Below, piece after piece: positions 40,764 through 49,985 of a DNA stretch of 64,000 nt. Position 1 is the first letter of the stretch, and each line of letters opens with the position of its first letter. This DNA is from Sporomusa ovata DSM 2662 (GTDB lineage: Bacteria; Bacillota; Negativicutes; Sporomusales; Sporomusaceae). A program made the translations under genes and the position numbers. The notes below the pieces were generated by a model. The model made no database searches and was not told the origin of the DNA. It saw only the letters and a list, made by a program, of their open reading frames with translations. Where the stretch lies: positions 620,001 through 684,000 of the forward strand of contig NZ_ASXP01000004.1 in the NCBI RefSeq assembly GCF_000445445.1, read 5' to 3'.

Positions 40764-41321
40764 CTAGGCCAAAATCTCAGAAATAAGAGGTTGACCTGTT
40801 GCTATCTCTAGTATTTCAACTTTATTGTCATTTATCCAGGCAATGGTACCGTGACCATCCGGTCGTTTGGTCATGCCAGGCGAGCCTGGATTCAAATAAA
40901 TAATTCCATCAAGCTTTTCCAATGTGGCAATATGGGTATGACCGGTAATGAAGATATTGGCCTTCAGACGCTCTGCCAACTCCCTTTTAGCGTCATCAGT
41001 AAGGTTATGGCCATGAGTGACAACAATTCGCAAGCCGTTTAGCAGCAGATAAGAATATGGTGATTGAATAGGCAGTGTAAGCACCATACTGTCAACTTCG
41101 GCATCACAGTTACCACAGGCAGTTACAATCGGCACCGGGCAGTTGTTAAGAACCTCAGCCAGCTGCTTCGGATTATATTCGGCCGGAATGGCGTTACGCG
41201 GGCCATGATACAGAACATCACCGGCATGGATGATTAGGTCAGAATCCTGAAAATATGCATGAAATACTTGTTCCCAGGTTTCCAGACAACCGTGAGTATC
41301 GCTGATTATGCCTATTTTCAT
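40764..41321 (-). CDS. YfcE-type metallophosphoesterase
   Basis: A 185-aa calcineurin-like phosphodiesterase. Metal ligands are in GIISDTHGCLE (~residue 4), IIHAGDVLYHG (~residue 33), ACGNCD (GNCD, ~residue 70), VTHGHN and FITGHTHIA (~residue 130). This is the MJ0936/YfcE arrangement and short length. The natural substrate is unknown. GGGAGGGTAACT precedes ATG 41321. Between ribH and hslO on the same strand, possibly the last-but-one gene of the rib transcript. Confidence 0.9.
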   Translation of the reverse strand: MKIGIISDTHGCLETWEQVFHAYFQDSDLIIHAGDVLYHGPRNAIPAEYNPKQLAEVLNNCPVPIVTACGNCDAEVDSMVLTLPIQSPYSYLLLNGLRIVVTHGHNLTDDAKRELAERLKANIFITGHTHIATLEKLDGIIYLNPGSPGMTKRPDGHGTIAWINDNKVEILEIATGQPLISEILA

Positions 41322-41338
41322 AGTTACCCTCCCTGCAA

Positions 41339-41809
41339 CTATAATCCTTTGAGCAAATTGGCCATTTCAATAGCGGAAACAGCAGCGTCAAAGCCTTTAT
41401 TGCCTGCTTTAGTGCCAGCACGTTCAATAGCTTGTTCAATGGTATCGGTGGTAAGCACACCAAAGAGTGTGGGAACACCGGTCTCCAAGCCAACGTGGGC
41501 CACACCTTTGGAAACTTCGGCACAAACATAGTCGTAATGACTGGTGCTGCCTCTGATAACTGTCCCCAGGCAAATGACGGCATCATATTTTTTGCTTACA
41601 GCCATTTTTTTTGCAGCAAGGGGAATTTCAAAAGCACCTGGTACCCAGGCAATCTCCACATTGTCTGCGTTGGCGCCATGGCGCTTTAGTGCGTCTAAGG
41701 TGCCCCCCAGCAATTTACTGGTAATAAACTCATTAAATCTGGCAATAACAATACCAAATTTTAATCCCTCGGCAACTAAGTTTCCTTCATAGGTTTTTAT
41801 TGTTTCCAT
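41339..41809 (-). CDS. ribH: 6,7-dimethyl-8-ribityllumazine synthase
   Basis: Condenses 5-amino-6-ribitylaminouracil with dihydroxybutanone phosphate. At 156 aa it is of normal size. Conserved blocks are IVIARFNEFI (~residue 20), WVPGAFEIPLAAK (~residue 55), CLGTVIRGSTSHYDYV (~residue 80, the catalytic His region) and FGVLTTDTIEQAIERAG (~residue 113). GGGGGCAAAATAATA precedes ATG 41809; only 2 bp separate it from ribBA. Part of the ribD-ribE-ribBA-ribH operon. Confidence 0.95.
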   Translation of the reverse strand: METIKTYEGNLVAEGLKFGIVIARFNEFITSKLLGGTLDALKRHGANADNVEIAWVPGAFEIPLAAKKMAVSKKYDAVICLGTVIRGSTSHYDYVCAEVSKGVAHVGLETGVPTLFGVLTTDTIEQAIERAGTKAGNKGFDAAVSAIEMANLLKGL

Positions 41810-41811
41810 TA

Positions 41812-43023
41812 TTATTTTGCCCCCTCATATTGTTTTAACAGATGACCAAGCTTGGATTTTTTGGCCGATAAATATCGATTATTAAATTTGTTGGCGATAA
41901 TTTCAAGCGGTACCCGTTCGCTGATGGTTAAGCCATAGCCTTCAAGACCTACCCGTTTGCGCGGATTATTCGTTAGCAGCCTAATACTGGTTAAGCCTAT
42001 GTCGGCCAAAATCTGCGCTCCAATACCGTAATCTCTAAGATCTGGGGCAAAGCCTAACAATTCATTGGCTTCGACAGTGTCTTTGCCTTTGTCCTGAAGC
42101 GCATAAGCCCGGATTTTGTTCGCAAGTCCAATACCCCGGCCTTCCTGACGCATATAGAGCAAAACGCCGCAGCCTTCTTTTTCAATGCACTTTAAAGCAT
42201 GAGCCAACTGATCACCACAATCACAGCGCAGGGAGCCTAAAACATCACCTGTCAGGCATTCTGAATGAACCCTGACCAACACATCTTGTTTGTTAGTTAT
42301 ATCACCTTTAATCAGGGCAATATGGCATTGGTTATCCAACTGGCTTTCGTAAGCAATCAGTTTGAAGTCACCATATTTTGTTGGCAGCTTAGTTTCGGCT
42401 GCTCTGGTGATAAATTTTTCGTGCTTTTTACGATATTTTATCAAATCGGCAATCGTAACAATTTTTAAATCATGTTTTTGGACAAACTCCATTAACTCCG
42501 GCGTCCGGGCCATAGTGCCATTTTCATTCATGATTTCGCAAATTACACCTGCCGGGTATAAACCTGCCAGTTTAGCTAAATCGACAGCAGCTTCGGTATG
42601 GCCGGTGCGGCGCAGTACACCACCTTCGCAATACCTGAGCGGGAAAATATGACCAGGTCGTCTAAGATCACTGGCCATTGTTTTTTTGTCTAACACAGCC
42701 TGTACTGTCATCGAACGTTCGTAAGCAGATATGCCTGTAGTTGTATCTTTGGCATCAATGGATACCGTGAATGCCGTGCAATGATTATCTGTATTTTCCA
42801 TTACCATCTGACCGATATCAAGTTCATCCAGCCTGCTGCCGATGACTGGCATGCAAATAAGACCCCGGGCATGAGTTGCCATAAAATTAATGACTTCCGG
42901 TGTTGCTTTTTCAGCTGCTACTAGTAAATCGCCTTCATTTTCCCGGTCTTCGTCATCAATTACGACAACCATTTTACCATTCTTTACATCAGCAATAGCT
43001 TCCTCAATCGTATTGAATTTCAT
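41812..43023 (-). CDS. ribBA: Bifunctional DHBP synthase / GTP cyclohydrolase II
   Basis: The N-terminal half (residues ~1-200) makes 3,4-dihydroxy-2-butanone 4-phosphate and has VVIDDEDRENEGDL and THARGLICMP. The C-terminal half is GTP cyclohydrolase II with the zinc cysteines in RVHSECLTGDVLGSLRCDCGD (~residue 250) and the RQEGRGIGL motif (~residue 290). It is 403 aa. ATG 43023 follows GGAGGAATTTAC. Both catalytic domains look complete. Confidence 0.96.
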   Translation of the reverse strand: MKFNTIEEAIADVKNGKMVVVIDDEDRENEGDLLVAAEKATPEVINFMATHARGLICMPVIGSRLDELDIGQMVMENTDNHCTAFTVSIDAKDTTTGISAYERSMTVQAVLDKKTMASDLRRPGHIFPLRYCEGGVLRRTGHTEAAVDLAKLAGLYPAGVICEIMNENGTMARTPELMEFVQKHDLKIVTIADLIKYRKKHEKFITRAAETKLPTKYGDFKLIAYESQLDNQCHIALIKGDITNKQDVLVRVHSECLTGDVLGSLRCDCGDQLAHALKCIEKEGCGVLLYMRQEGRGIGLANKIRAYALQDKGKDTVEANELLGFAPDLRDYGIGAQILADIGLTSIRLLTNNPRKRVGLEGYGLTISERVPLEIIANKFNNRYLSAKKSKLGHLLKQYEGAK

Positions 43024-43060
43024 GTAAATTCCTCCATTTCGTTTTGGCAATCACTCTATT

Positions 43061-43714
43061 TCATAGGGTAAATCCATGCTGTTCGAGAAATCCCAGTGTT
43101 ATTTTTTCCTCTGGTTTCGTATTTTGTTGTAAGCCTAGCAATTTTTCCACATACTTGCCAATAATATCTGTTTCCAGATTAACCGGCTCCCCTGCCGCCT
43201 TCAGGCCTACTGTGGTCATAGCAGCTGTATGGGGAATAAGTGATACGGTAAACCAGTCGGCACCAACGTCAATAACCGTAAGACTTGTACCGTCAATAGC
43301 AATGGAGCCTTTGGAGATAATGTAGCGCATAACTTCAGGACCAGCGCCGATCCGGACAATTATGGCATTATCATTTTGTTCTTTGAGCAAAATAGTTCCT
43401 ACCCCGTCGATATGACCGCTGACTATGTGCCCACCCAGTCGGTCACCTACCCGGAGGGTACGTTCAAGGTTGACAGTATCACCTGCTTTGAGGCCGGCCA
43501 GTGCGGTACGGTCTACTGTCTCAGGCATAACATCAGCCGTAAACCAATCACGGCTAAACTCGACTACTGTCAGACAGGTGCCGTTTACGGCAATGCTGTC
43601 ACCCAGTTTGACGTCAGCTAACACTTTGCTGCCAAAAACCGAGAGCCGAACTGATTTACTGCCGCGTGCAATATGTTTAACTTTCCCTAATTCCTCCACA
43701 AGTCCGGTAAACAT
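43061..43714 (-). CDS. ribE: Riboflavin synthase alpha subunit
   Basis: Dismutates two lumazines to riboflavin. The 217-aa chain has two lumazine-binding repeats: FTGLVEELG...SIAVNGTCLTV (residues ~1-87) and GHIVSGHIDGVGT...SIAIDGTSLTV (~residues 98-185). The first-repeat Cys and Phe (MFTGL) of the active site are in place. It has GAGGGACG upstream of ATG 43714 and overlaps the 3' end of ribD by 38 bp. Confidence 0.95.
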   Translation of the reverse strand: MFTGLVEELGKVKHIARGSKSVRLSVFGSKVLADVKLGDSIAVNGTCLTVVEFSRDWFTADVMPETVDRTALAGLKAGDTVNLERTLRVGDRLGGHIVSGHIDGVGTILLKEQNDNAIIVRIGAGPEVMRYIISKGSIAIDGTSLTVIDVGADWFTVSLIPHTAAMTTVGLKAAGEPVNLETDIIGKYVEKLLGLQQNTKPEEKITLGFLEQHGFTL

Positions 43715-44813
43715 TTCGTCCCTCCCGTCCTGTTATATACCCATTTAGTAAGACATCTGTCCCGATGGTTTGTGTGGCAATATCCTCAAGCAGTATGGCT
43801 TGATCTACGGTTTCTACGCCTGTACCGCCAACTGGGCCTGGCGCCGCTTTACCGCCAAGTATTTTGGGGGCTATAAAGCAATACACCTTATCAATCAGAT
43901 TAGCGGTTAAAAGCGAGGCGTTTATGGCGGCACCGCCTTCAACAAACACACTGGTAATACGGCGTTCGCCCAAAATCGTAAACAGCTGACGCAAATTAAC
44001 ACCAAGCGGCGTCTGTGCAAGCACCAACACCTCTACCCCGTGGCTCTGTAGTGCAGCTATCCGTTCTGGCGGTGCTGCCTGGCTTACCGCAATGATAGTT
44101 GTTGCCTGTTTGTCTGTTACGACGTTAGCAGTCAGTGGTGTGCGGGCCATGGTGTCAATAACAATTCGTACAGGGTTTTGGCCGCCTGCCGGCAAACGGG
44201 TTGTTAGCCTGGGGTTATCTGTCAGTACTGTACCGATACCTACCAGTATGCCATCATATATATCACGCAGTCGATGCACATACTCCCGGGCAGCCGGGCC
44301 TGTTATCCACTTAGAATGGCCCGTATAGGCAGCAATTTTTCCATCAAGTGACATCGCTGTTTTAAGAACACCAAATGGCATTTTGGTAGTAATCCACTTA
44401 ATAAATACTTCATTAAGTTTTGCGGCTTCGGCTGCCAGTATTCCCTCGACCACTTCAATACCAGCTGCTCTGAGCCGGGTTAGGCCCTTGCCGGCGACCT
44501 CAGGATTAGGATCAGTCATGGCTGCAACAACTTTTTTTATTCCCGCCGCAATCAGGGCATCAGCACAAGGGCCGGTTCGCCCATGATGGGAACACGGTTC
44601 AAGAGTGACATATATGGTTGCTCCTTTTGCTAACTCGCCAGCCTGGGCCAAAGCATGAATTTCCGCATGCGGTGTACCAGCCTGACGATGCCAGCCCTGG
44701 CCGACTATGTGTCCATCTTTTACAATAACGGCACCCACCAGTGGATTGGGACTGGTACGGCCGATTGCATACTGTGCAATGGTAAGAGCCTGCTGCATAT
44801 AATATTTGTCCAT
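43677..44813 (-). CDS. ribD: Riboflavin biosynthesis deaminase/reductase
   Basis: Bifunctional pyrimidine deaminase and reductase. Deaminase zinc ligands are PHAEIHAL (~residue 48) and LEPCSHHGRTGPC (~residue 75). The reductase half (residues ~145-375) has LKTAMSLDGKIA, GPAAREYVHRLRD and the VEGGAAINASLL NADPH site (~residue 290). It is 378 aa. ATG 44813 follows GGAGGACTTCC, just downstream of the riboswitch terminator. The 3' end overlaps ribE by 38 bp, suggesting translational coupling. Confidence 0.95.
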   Translation of the reverse strand: MDKYYMQQALTIAQYAIGRTSPNPLVGAVIVKDGHIVGQGWHRQAGTPHAEIHALAQAGELAKGATIYVTLEPCSHHGRTGPCADALIAAGIKKVVAAMTDPNPEVAGKGLTRLRAAGIEVVEGILAAEAAKLNEVFIKWITTKMPFGVLKTAMSLDGKIAAYTGHSKWITGPAAREYVHRLRDIYDGILVGIGTVLTDNPRLTTRLPAGGQNPVRIVIDTMARTPLTANVVTDKQATTIIAVSQAAPPERIAALQSHGVEVLVLAQTPLGVNLRQLFTILGERRITSVFVEGGAAINASLLTANLIDKVYCFIAPKILGGKAAPGPVGGTGVETVDQAILLEDIATQTIGTDVLLNGYITGREGRNVYRTCGGIRES

Positions 44814-44830
44814 GGAAGTCCTCCAATGCA

Positions 44831-44874
44831 AAAAATAAAAAACTGTTGATTAGCTTTGGGGCTATCAACAGTTT
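44831..44874 (-). terminator. Riboswitch-controlled terminator before ribD
   Basis: On the minus strand ACTGTTGAT pairs with ATCAACAGT across a loop, then TTTTTATTTTT, about 16 bp before the ribD ribosome site. Confidence 0.88.
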
Positions 44875-44916
44875 AATAGGCAATGTGGTTGGGAAATGCC
44901 AATATGGCAGAACTTA

Positions 44917-45048
44917 CGCCTTTTACCATCCAGACTATACTGTCGGCTCTGGAATTGAACCAGATCAACCGTAAAAAACGGTTCGCGGGCTATACCGCCG
45001 GTCAGGAATTAAAAGATTTTACTCTTTTTCACCTTGCCCCAAAGGCTT
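44917..45048 (-). ncRNA. FMN riboswitch (RFN element)
   Basis: The minus strand shows the RFN hallmarks in order: GGGGCAAGGTGAAA, GACCGGCGGTATAGCCCGCGA, TTGATCTGG, and GCCGACAGTATAGTCTGGATGG. It lies upstream of a terminator and the rib operon, so FMN should attenuate ribD-ribE-ribBA-ribH transcription. Confidence 0.95.
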
Positions 45049-45102
45049 TAGTATGTAATTTAATGTAACTATCTACTACCTATGTTACCACTAAGCAGCA
45101 AT

Positions 45103-45762
45103 TTAATCAAGCCCCCGGATGTCTTTAATTGCCTGCGTCATATCTTCCGCTCCATATACTGCTGAGCCGGCAACTAATATCGTTGCCCCAGCGGCGATTA
45201 CCTGACGCGCAGTACTGGCATTAATGCCCCCGTCAACTTCAATATCAATGGTGAGTTTGCGTTGCTCAATTTTTGATCGCAACCGGGCAATTTTGTCAAT
45301 TGCTCCCGGGATAAACTTTTGGCCGCCAAAGCCAGGATTAACACTCATAATAAGAATCATATCCAGGTCATCAAGCACTTCTTTAACTACAGCAAGTGGT
45401 GTTGACGGGTTTAATGATACCCCGGCCTTTTTGCCATGCTCTTTGATGGTTTGCAGCAAGCGGTGCAGATGGGGGGCGGTTTCGGCATGAACAGTAATAA
45501 TATCGGCACCCGCCCTGATGAAGGGTTCAATTAAATCTTGAGGATTAGTAACCATTAAATGAACATCAAAAGGCAATTTGGTTACTTTGCGAATAGCAGC
45601 AACAACCGGTGGGCCAAAGGTCAGGTTAGGGACAAAATGACCATCCATAACATCAATATGAACCCAATCAGCACCTGCCTTTTCTATCTTGATTATTTCA
45701 TTAGCTAACTGGGAAAAATCGGCGGATAAGATAGAGGGAGCAACTTTAATCATCGTATTCAT
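45103..45762 (-). CDS. rpe: Ribulose-phosphate 3-epimerase
   Basis: Interconverts ribulose-5-P and xylulose-5-P. The 219-aa TIM barrel has APSILSADF (~residue 8), VHIDVMDGHFVPN (~residue 35, metal His and catalytic Asp), MSVNPGFGGQKF (~residue 140) and VDGGIN (~residue 178). ATG 45762 is 3 bp inside the rsgA end and has AAGGG upstream. It ends the PknB-rsgA run; the FMN riboswitch starts just beyond its 3' end. Confidence 0.95.
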   Translation of the reverse strand: MNTMIKVAPSILSADFSQLANEIIKIEKAGADWVHIDVMDGHFVPNLTFGPPVVAAIRKVTKLPFDVHLMVTNPQDLIEPFIRAGADIITVHAETAPHLHRLLQTIKEHGKKAGVSLNPSTPLAVVKEVLDDLDMILIMSVNPGFGGQKFIPGAIDKIARLRSKIEQRKLTIDIEVDGGINASTARQVIAAGATILVAGSAVYGAEDMTQAIKDIRGLD

Positions 45763-46638
45763 CTAGTATCCCTTCTTGTTTTCTCTGATTTCGCTTAGTA
45801 TTTCAAGATAAGACTGATATCTGTCAGCATGAATAAACCCTTCAGCTACCGCCTGTTTAACAGCACACTGTGGCTCCTTATAATGAATGCAAGTGTTAAA
45901 TTTGCATTTAGAAGCTAGTGGGGAAATCTCGGGAAAATAGTCCATTAAATGCGTTTCTTCCATATCCTTAAATTCGGTAAAGCTGAACCCGGGGGTATCT
46001 ACTACAAAGCCGCCACCCTCAAAGGGTAAAAGTTCGGCAAACCGGGTGGTATGTTTACCACGGCCAATTTTTTGGCTGACTTCACCAGTTGTAAGGCCAA
46101 GTCCGGGTTGGATAGCATTAAGTATGGTGGATTTTCCCGCACCTGACGGACCGGCAAAAACTGATATTTTATTATGCAGCTGTGCGTACAATTGCTCTAT
46201 ACCTGTACCTAATTTAGCAGCTATAGATAGCACCTTGTAACCAATTCGCTGATAACGTTCAACTAATTCAGCCAAAACCTCAGTATCTGCTAAATCAATT
46301 TTGTTAATACATAGAATGATCTCAAGTTCTGAGAATTCAGCAATTACCAGAAACCGGTCAACTAAGGATGAACTAATATCAGGATTAACAGCGGCAAAAG
46401 TTAAAACAACCTGATCTACATTGGCGACCATTGGACGTTTTAGCAGACTGCGTCTAGGCAGTATTTCTTCAATGATGCCTTTTTCCGGGCCGGTTAGAGT
46501 ATAGGCCACTTCATCGCCTACAATTAGGGAAAAACGCCCTCTCTTAAACCGGCCGCGCAAATGGCAAGTGACAATTTTGCTGCCTGACTGGATATAGTAG
46601 TAACTATTATAGGCTTTTACTACGATGCCATTCAGCAC
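45763..46638 (-). CDS. rsgA: Small ribosomal subunit GTPase RsgA
   Basis: A circularly permuted GTPase for late 30S maturation. An OB domain (~residues 1-65) is followed by NKIDL (G4, ~residue 112), FAGPSGAGKST (G1/P-loop, ~residue 163), DTPGF (G3, ~residue 215) and the zinc-binding C-x4-C-x-H-x-C knuckle (CKFNTCIHYKEPQCAV, ~residue 248). GTG 46638 follows AGGAGGTCCTAT. It is directly downstream of pknB (25-bp gap) and adjoins rpe. 291 aa. Confidence 0.95.
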   Translation of the reverse strand: MLNGIVVKAYNSYYYIQSGSKIVTCHLRGRFKRGRFSLIVGDEVAYTLTGPEKGIIEEILPRRSLLKRPMVANVDQVVLTFAAVNPDISSSLVDRFLVIAEFSELEIILCINKIDLADTEVLAELVERYQRIGYKVLSIAAKLGTGIEQLYAQLHNKISVFAGPSGAGKSTILNAIQPGLGLTTGEVSQKIGRGKHTTRFAELLPFEGGGFVVDTPGFSFTEFKDMEETHLMDYFPEISPLASKCKFNTCIHYKEPQCAVKQAVAEGFIHADRYQSYLEILSEIRENKKGY

Positions 46639-46663
46639 ATAGGACCTCCTACGATAAAAATGT

Positions 46664-48547
46664 CTAAATTGTTTGTTCTTGAAGCAACTTTTCGTTGATA
46701 TAAACTTGAACGCGTACCTGGCCGGTGCCTTCTACTGTTTTTTCAATCCGTTCACCCGGTTTGTGTGTGCCCTCATAAGCAACCCGGCGACCATTGGTAT
46801 CGGTAACTACTATTTGCAGTGCCTGGCGGCCTGATCCGTCGGGAACAGTTACTTGAACAATTGCCCGCTTGACAGCTCCAGGCACACCTTTGGCAACAGA
46901 GAAATCAATAGTTGTTCCTTCCGTAACTTCAGTAGCTGGCGGCGGATTTTGACTAATTATTGTTCCTGGCGGATATTTGTCATTAGGAGTTTCTGTTATT
47001 TTTCCTTGCTTAAGCCTCAAGCTTTCGAGCTGAGTTGCCACTGTAGTTAAGAGTGAGCCCTGGAAATCCGGCAGGGCAACTTTTTTCGGACTACTCCCTT
47101 TACTTATGACAATATCAATCATTGTGCCTTTGGTTACTTGTGCCGGCGGACGGGGATTTTGGCTAATGACTGTATCAGCCGGTGCAGCATCAGCAAATTG
47201 TTCGTCAACACGCCCCAGTTTCAGACCGGAGTTTTTAATCTGCAGCTCGGCATCCCGGCGGCTAAGACCGCGTAAATCCGGAACAACCGTAACTTCACCG
47301 CCTTTGCTTACAATGATAGTTATTGTCCGTTGTTCTTTGACGGTGGTTCCGGCTTCTGGCTGCTGGGAAATGACCTGGCCTGCCGGAACTTTGTCATTAA
47401 AGGCCTCTGAGACAGAAACTCTGAGATTATTACTGGTAATAATATTACGGGCAGTATCTACCTGCTTGCCCACAACGTCCGGCACGGTAACTTCATTTAG
47501 ACTCCAAAACTTACCAAATCCCAAAAAAGCAACCACTGCTGAGACCAGCAACAACAGTGCTATTCCCAAAAGCCAGGCTTTAGAAAGCCTGGCTTCCCTT
47601 AACAAAGAGGCAGGCGTATTGGATGGTACAATATGCTTTGAATCATCCTGCTGCGATGGTGCAGTAACTGTCGGTAATATTTGTGTAGGAAAATCAGTAG
47701 GAGATAACCGCCGGGTATGATCATCTCTTAAATAATTTTGGGCTAATTTAAAATCAGCAATCATTTCACCAATATCATCAAATCTGGCAACTGGATCTTT
47801 ATGCATCGCCTTTACGACAATGGCCTCAATCAATGGCGGTATAGAAGCGTTTAGTTCCCGCGGTGACTTTGGTTCTTCCTGAATGTGCTTAAGGGCAATA
47901 CTGATTGGTGATTCACCAATAAATGGCACCTGACCTGTAAGCATTTCATAGAGTACAACACCAAGAGAATAGATGTCGGATTTAGCGCCGACAGACGTAC
48001 CTTTGGCCTGTTCAGGTGAAAAATAATGTACGGAACCAATAATTGTACCTGAATTAGTCATTGTTGATGACGTAACTGCTCTGGCAATACCAAAATCGGT
48101 TACCTTAACTCGCCCTGAACGGGTAATAAGAATATTGTGTGGCTTAATATCGCAATGTACTAAATTATTTTGGTGCGCATGTTCCAGTGCCTCTGCTATT
48201 TCCATCGCAATAAGTACCGCAGTTTCTACAGGCAGCGGAGCTTCTCTGTCAATTTTATCTTTAAGCGTTTCGCCGGAAATATATTCCATAATTATATAGT
48301 ACGCTTGTTCATCAAAGCCAACATCATAAATGTTAACTATATTAGGGTGAGAAAGCTTAGCTGCTGCCTGGGCTTCCCGACGGAAGCGACTGATAAACTC
48401 TTCATCATCAGTAAACTGAGAACGCAATACCTTGACAGCTACTGAACGGTCTAACAATTTGTCATGCGCGCGGTATACATCAGCCATCCCGCCGCCGCCA
48501 ATTCGTTCTAATATTGTATAACGATCATCAAGTGTGCGATTAAGCAT
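46664..48547 (-). CDS. PASTA-domain serine/threonine kinase (PknB/Stk1)
   Basis: Membrane kinase that senses peptidoglycan or lipid II. The cytosolic kinase has the Gly loop RIGGGGMADVYRAH (~residue 14), VAVKVL (Lys ~40), VHCDIKPHN (an HCD rather than HRD loop, ~residue 130), DFGIARA and SPEQAKG. A single membrane helix (~residues 340-360) leads to three PASTA repeats (each starting VPDV, VPDL or LPDF), and a short C-terminal extension. It is 627 aa. ATG 48547 follows AAGGGGGGTGAATTA. Downstream of the SEDS/PBP pair and upstream of rsgA. Confidence 0.95.
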   Translation of the reverse strand: MLNRTLDDRYTILERIGGGGMADVYRAHDKLLDRSVAVKVLRSQFTDDEEFISRFRREAQAAAKLSHPNIVNIYDVGFDEQAYYIIMEYISGETLKDKIDREAPLPVETAVLIAMEIAEALEHAHQNNLVHCDIKPHNILITRSGRVKVTDFGIARAVTSSTMTNSGTIIGSVHYFSPEQAKGTSVGAKSDIYSLGVVLYEMLTGQVPFIGESPISIALKHIQEEPKSPRELNASIPPLIEAIVVKAMHKDPVARFDDIGEMIADFKLAQNYLRDDHTRRLSPTDFPTQILPTVTAPSQQDDSKHIVPSNTPASLLREARLSKAWLLGIALLLLVSAVVAFLGFGKFWSLNEVTVPDVVGKQVDTARNIITSNNLRVSVSEAFNDKVPAGQVISQQPEAGTTVKEQRTITIIVSKGGEVTVVPDLRGLSRRDAELQIKNSGLKLGRVDEQFADAAPADTVISQNPRPPAQVTKGTMIDIVISKGSSPKKVALPDFQGSLLTTVATQLESLRLKQGKITETPNDKYPPGTIISQNPPPATEVTEGTTIDFSVAKGVPGAVKRAIVQVTVPDGSGRQALQIVVTDTNGRRVAYEGTHKPGERIEKTVEGTGQVRVQVYINEKLLQEQTI

Positions 48548-48560
48548 TAATTCACCCCCC

Positions 48561-49985
48561 TTAACGTAATACTTGTAACAAAATTTGCCTGGCAAGTGGT
48601 GCTGCAACCTTACCACCAGAACCTGCATTCTCAACAATTACCGCTACGGCAACTTGTGGATTGTCTGCTGGCGCAAAGCCGATAAACCAGGAATGCGAAG
48701 CTCCATGCGGATTTTCTGCAGTACCTGTTTTGCCGGCAACCTGTATGCCGCGAATTGCCGCCGCAGTGCCGGTACCTTCATCTACCACACTTACCATCAT
48801 AGAAGTTATCTGACCGGCCAGCTGGCTATCTGTGGGTGACAGCCAGGCAGTTGGTATCATTTGCTTTACAATAGTGCCGTCAGGTGCCATAATTTTTTGT
48901 ACTAAATAGGGTTTCATCATAGTTCCCTTGTTCGCAAACGTTGATGCCAGCATGGCCATGCGAAGTGGTGTTACTAAGAGACTACCCTGTCCAATGCCAA
49001 TTTGCGCCAAATCACCATCATTTAACCGGGCAAAGTCTGGCAGCCGGTTAGCAGATTCTTGAATATCACCGTTCACCAGTTGAGTAAAACCATAGCGTTC
49101 AAAGTTCTTGGCCATTTTTGTGCGGCCAAGCTCAAGTGCTAACTGACCAAAAGTGACATTACAGGACACAGCCAGCGCTTCGCGCAAATTTACTTTGCCA
49201 TGAGCTATATTATTAGATTCTGTCAATGTATAATCAGAACCGATTTTAAGAGATCCATTACAGGTAAATTGGTGGTTGCCAGCAACTACTTGTTCGGCTA
49301 ACGCGGCTTCAGCCACCATGACTTTGATAATGGAACCTGGGGGATATAATCCCTGCGCAGCCCGGTTAAGAAGCGGACTATTTGCAGCTTGCGAAATACT
49401 CTCCCACGTAGTGTCAAGCGTGTTTGGATCAAAACTTGGGCGACTAACCATCGCCAATATTGCACCCGTTTTAGGTGACATGACAACAATTGCACCACGC
49501 TGATTGCCCAGGGCCTTATAAGCCGCTTGCTGCAGCTCAGTATCAACCGTAAGTACGACCGTATTACCGGCAGTATTTGTAAACAATTGACTGATTGCAC
49601 CTAAGCGTTTTTCAGGATTAATTTGTCCTGATAAATAGCCGTCATAGCTGCCTTCAATGCCTGTTTTGCCATAGGTAGAATTAGCATAACCCACAACATG
49701 GGCAAATACGGCATCATAGGGATATTCCCGCTGATATACTTTTTGTGCTGTGAGTTTGCTTACAGCCAGAACTTTTCCATGAATGTCAGTAATTTGACCT
49801 CGTTCTACCTTGCGGGACGCCTCAGCTGTCCGGCGATTAAGTGGATGAAAAGCAAGTGTATTACTTTCGATAACCTGAATATATATTACATAACTGAGCA
49901 GTAACACCAACAAGCCAATAGAAAATAGTGCTGCTTTATGGATACTCCTGCGTATTGCCTTATGGGGAATGTCGTATTTATTCAT
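48561..49985 (-). CDS. pbpA: Class B penicillin-binding protein (PbpA-like)
   Basis: A monofunctional peptidoglycan transpeptidase, 474 aa. A membrane anchor (~residues 18-38) precedes the dimerisation domain RGQITDIHGKVLAVSK. The transpeptidase motifs are PPGSIIKVMV (SxxK, ~residue 225), SCN (~residue 280) and AGKTGTAENPHG (~residue 405). It is the compact form seen with SEDS partners. ATG 49985 has GGAGG about 12 nt upstream, and its 5' end overlaps the SEDS gene by 8 bp, a translationally coupled SEDS-PBP pair. Confidence 0.93.
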   Translation of the reverse strand: MNKYDIPHKAIRRSIHKAALFSIGLLVLLLSYVIYIQVIESNTLAFHPLNRRTAEASRKVERGQITDIHGKVLAVSKLTAQKVYQREYPYDAVFAHVVGYANSTYGKTGIEGSYDGYLSGQINPEKRLGAISQLFTNTAGNTVVLTVDTELQQAAYKALGNQRGAIVVMSPKTGAILAMVSRPSFDPNTLDTTWESISQAANSPLLNRAAQGLYPPGSIIKVMVAEAALAEQVVAGNHQFTCNGSLKIGSDYTLTESNNIAHGKVNLREALAVSCNVTFGQLALELGRTKMAKNFERYGFTQLVNGDIQESANRLPDFARLNDGDLAQIGIGQGSLLVTPLRMAMLASTFANKGTMMKPYLVQKIMAPDGTIVKQMIPTAWLSPTDSQLAGQITSMMVSVVDEGTGTAAAIRGIQVAGKTGTAENPHGASHSWFIGFAPADNPQVAVAVIVENAGSGGKVAAPLARQILLQVLR

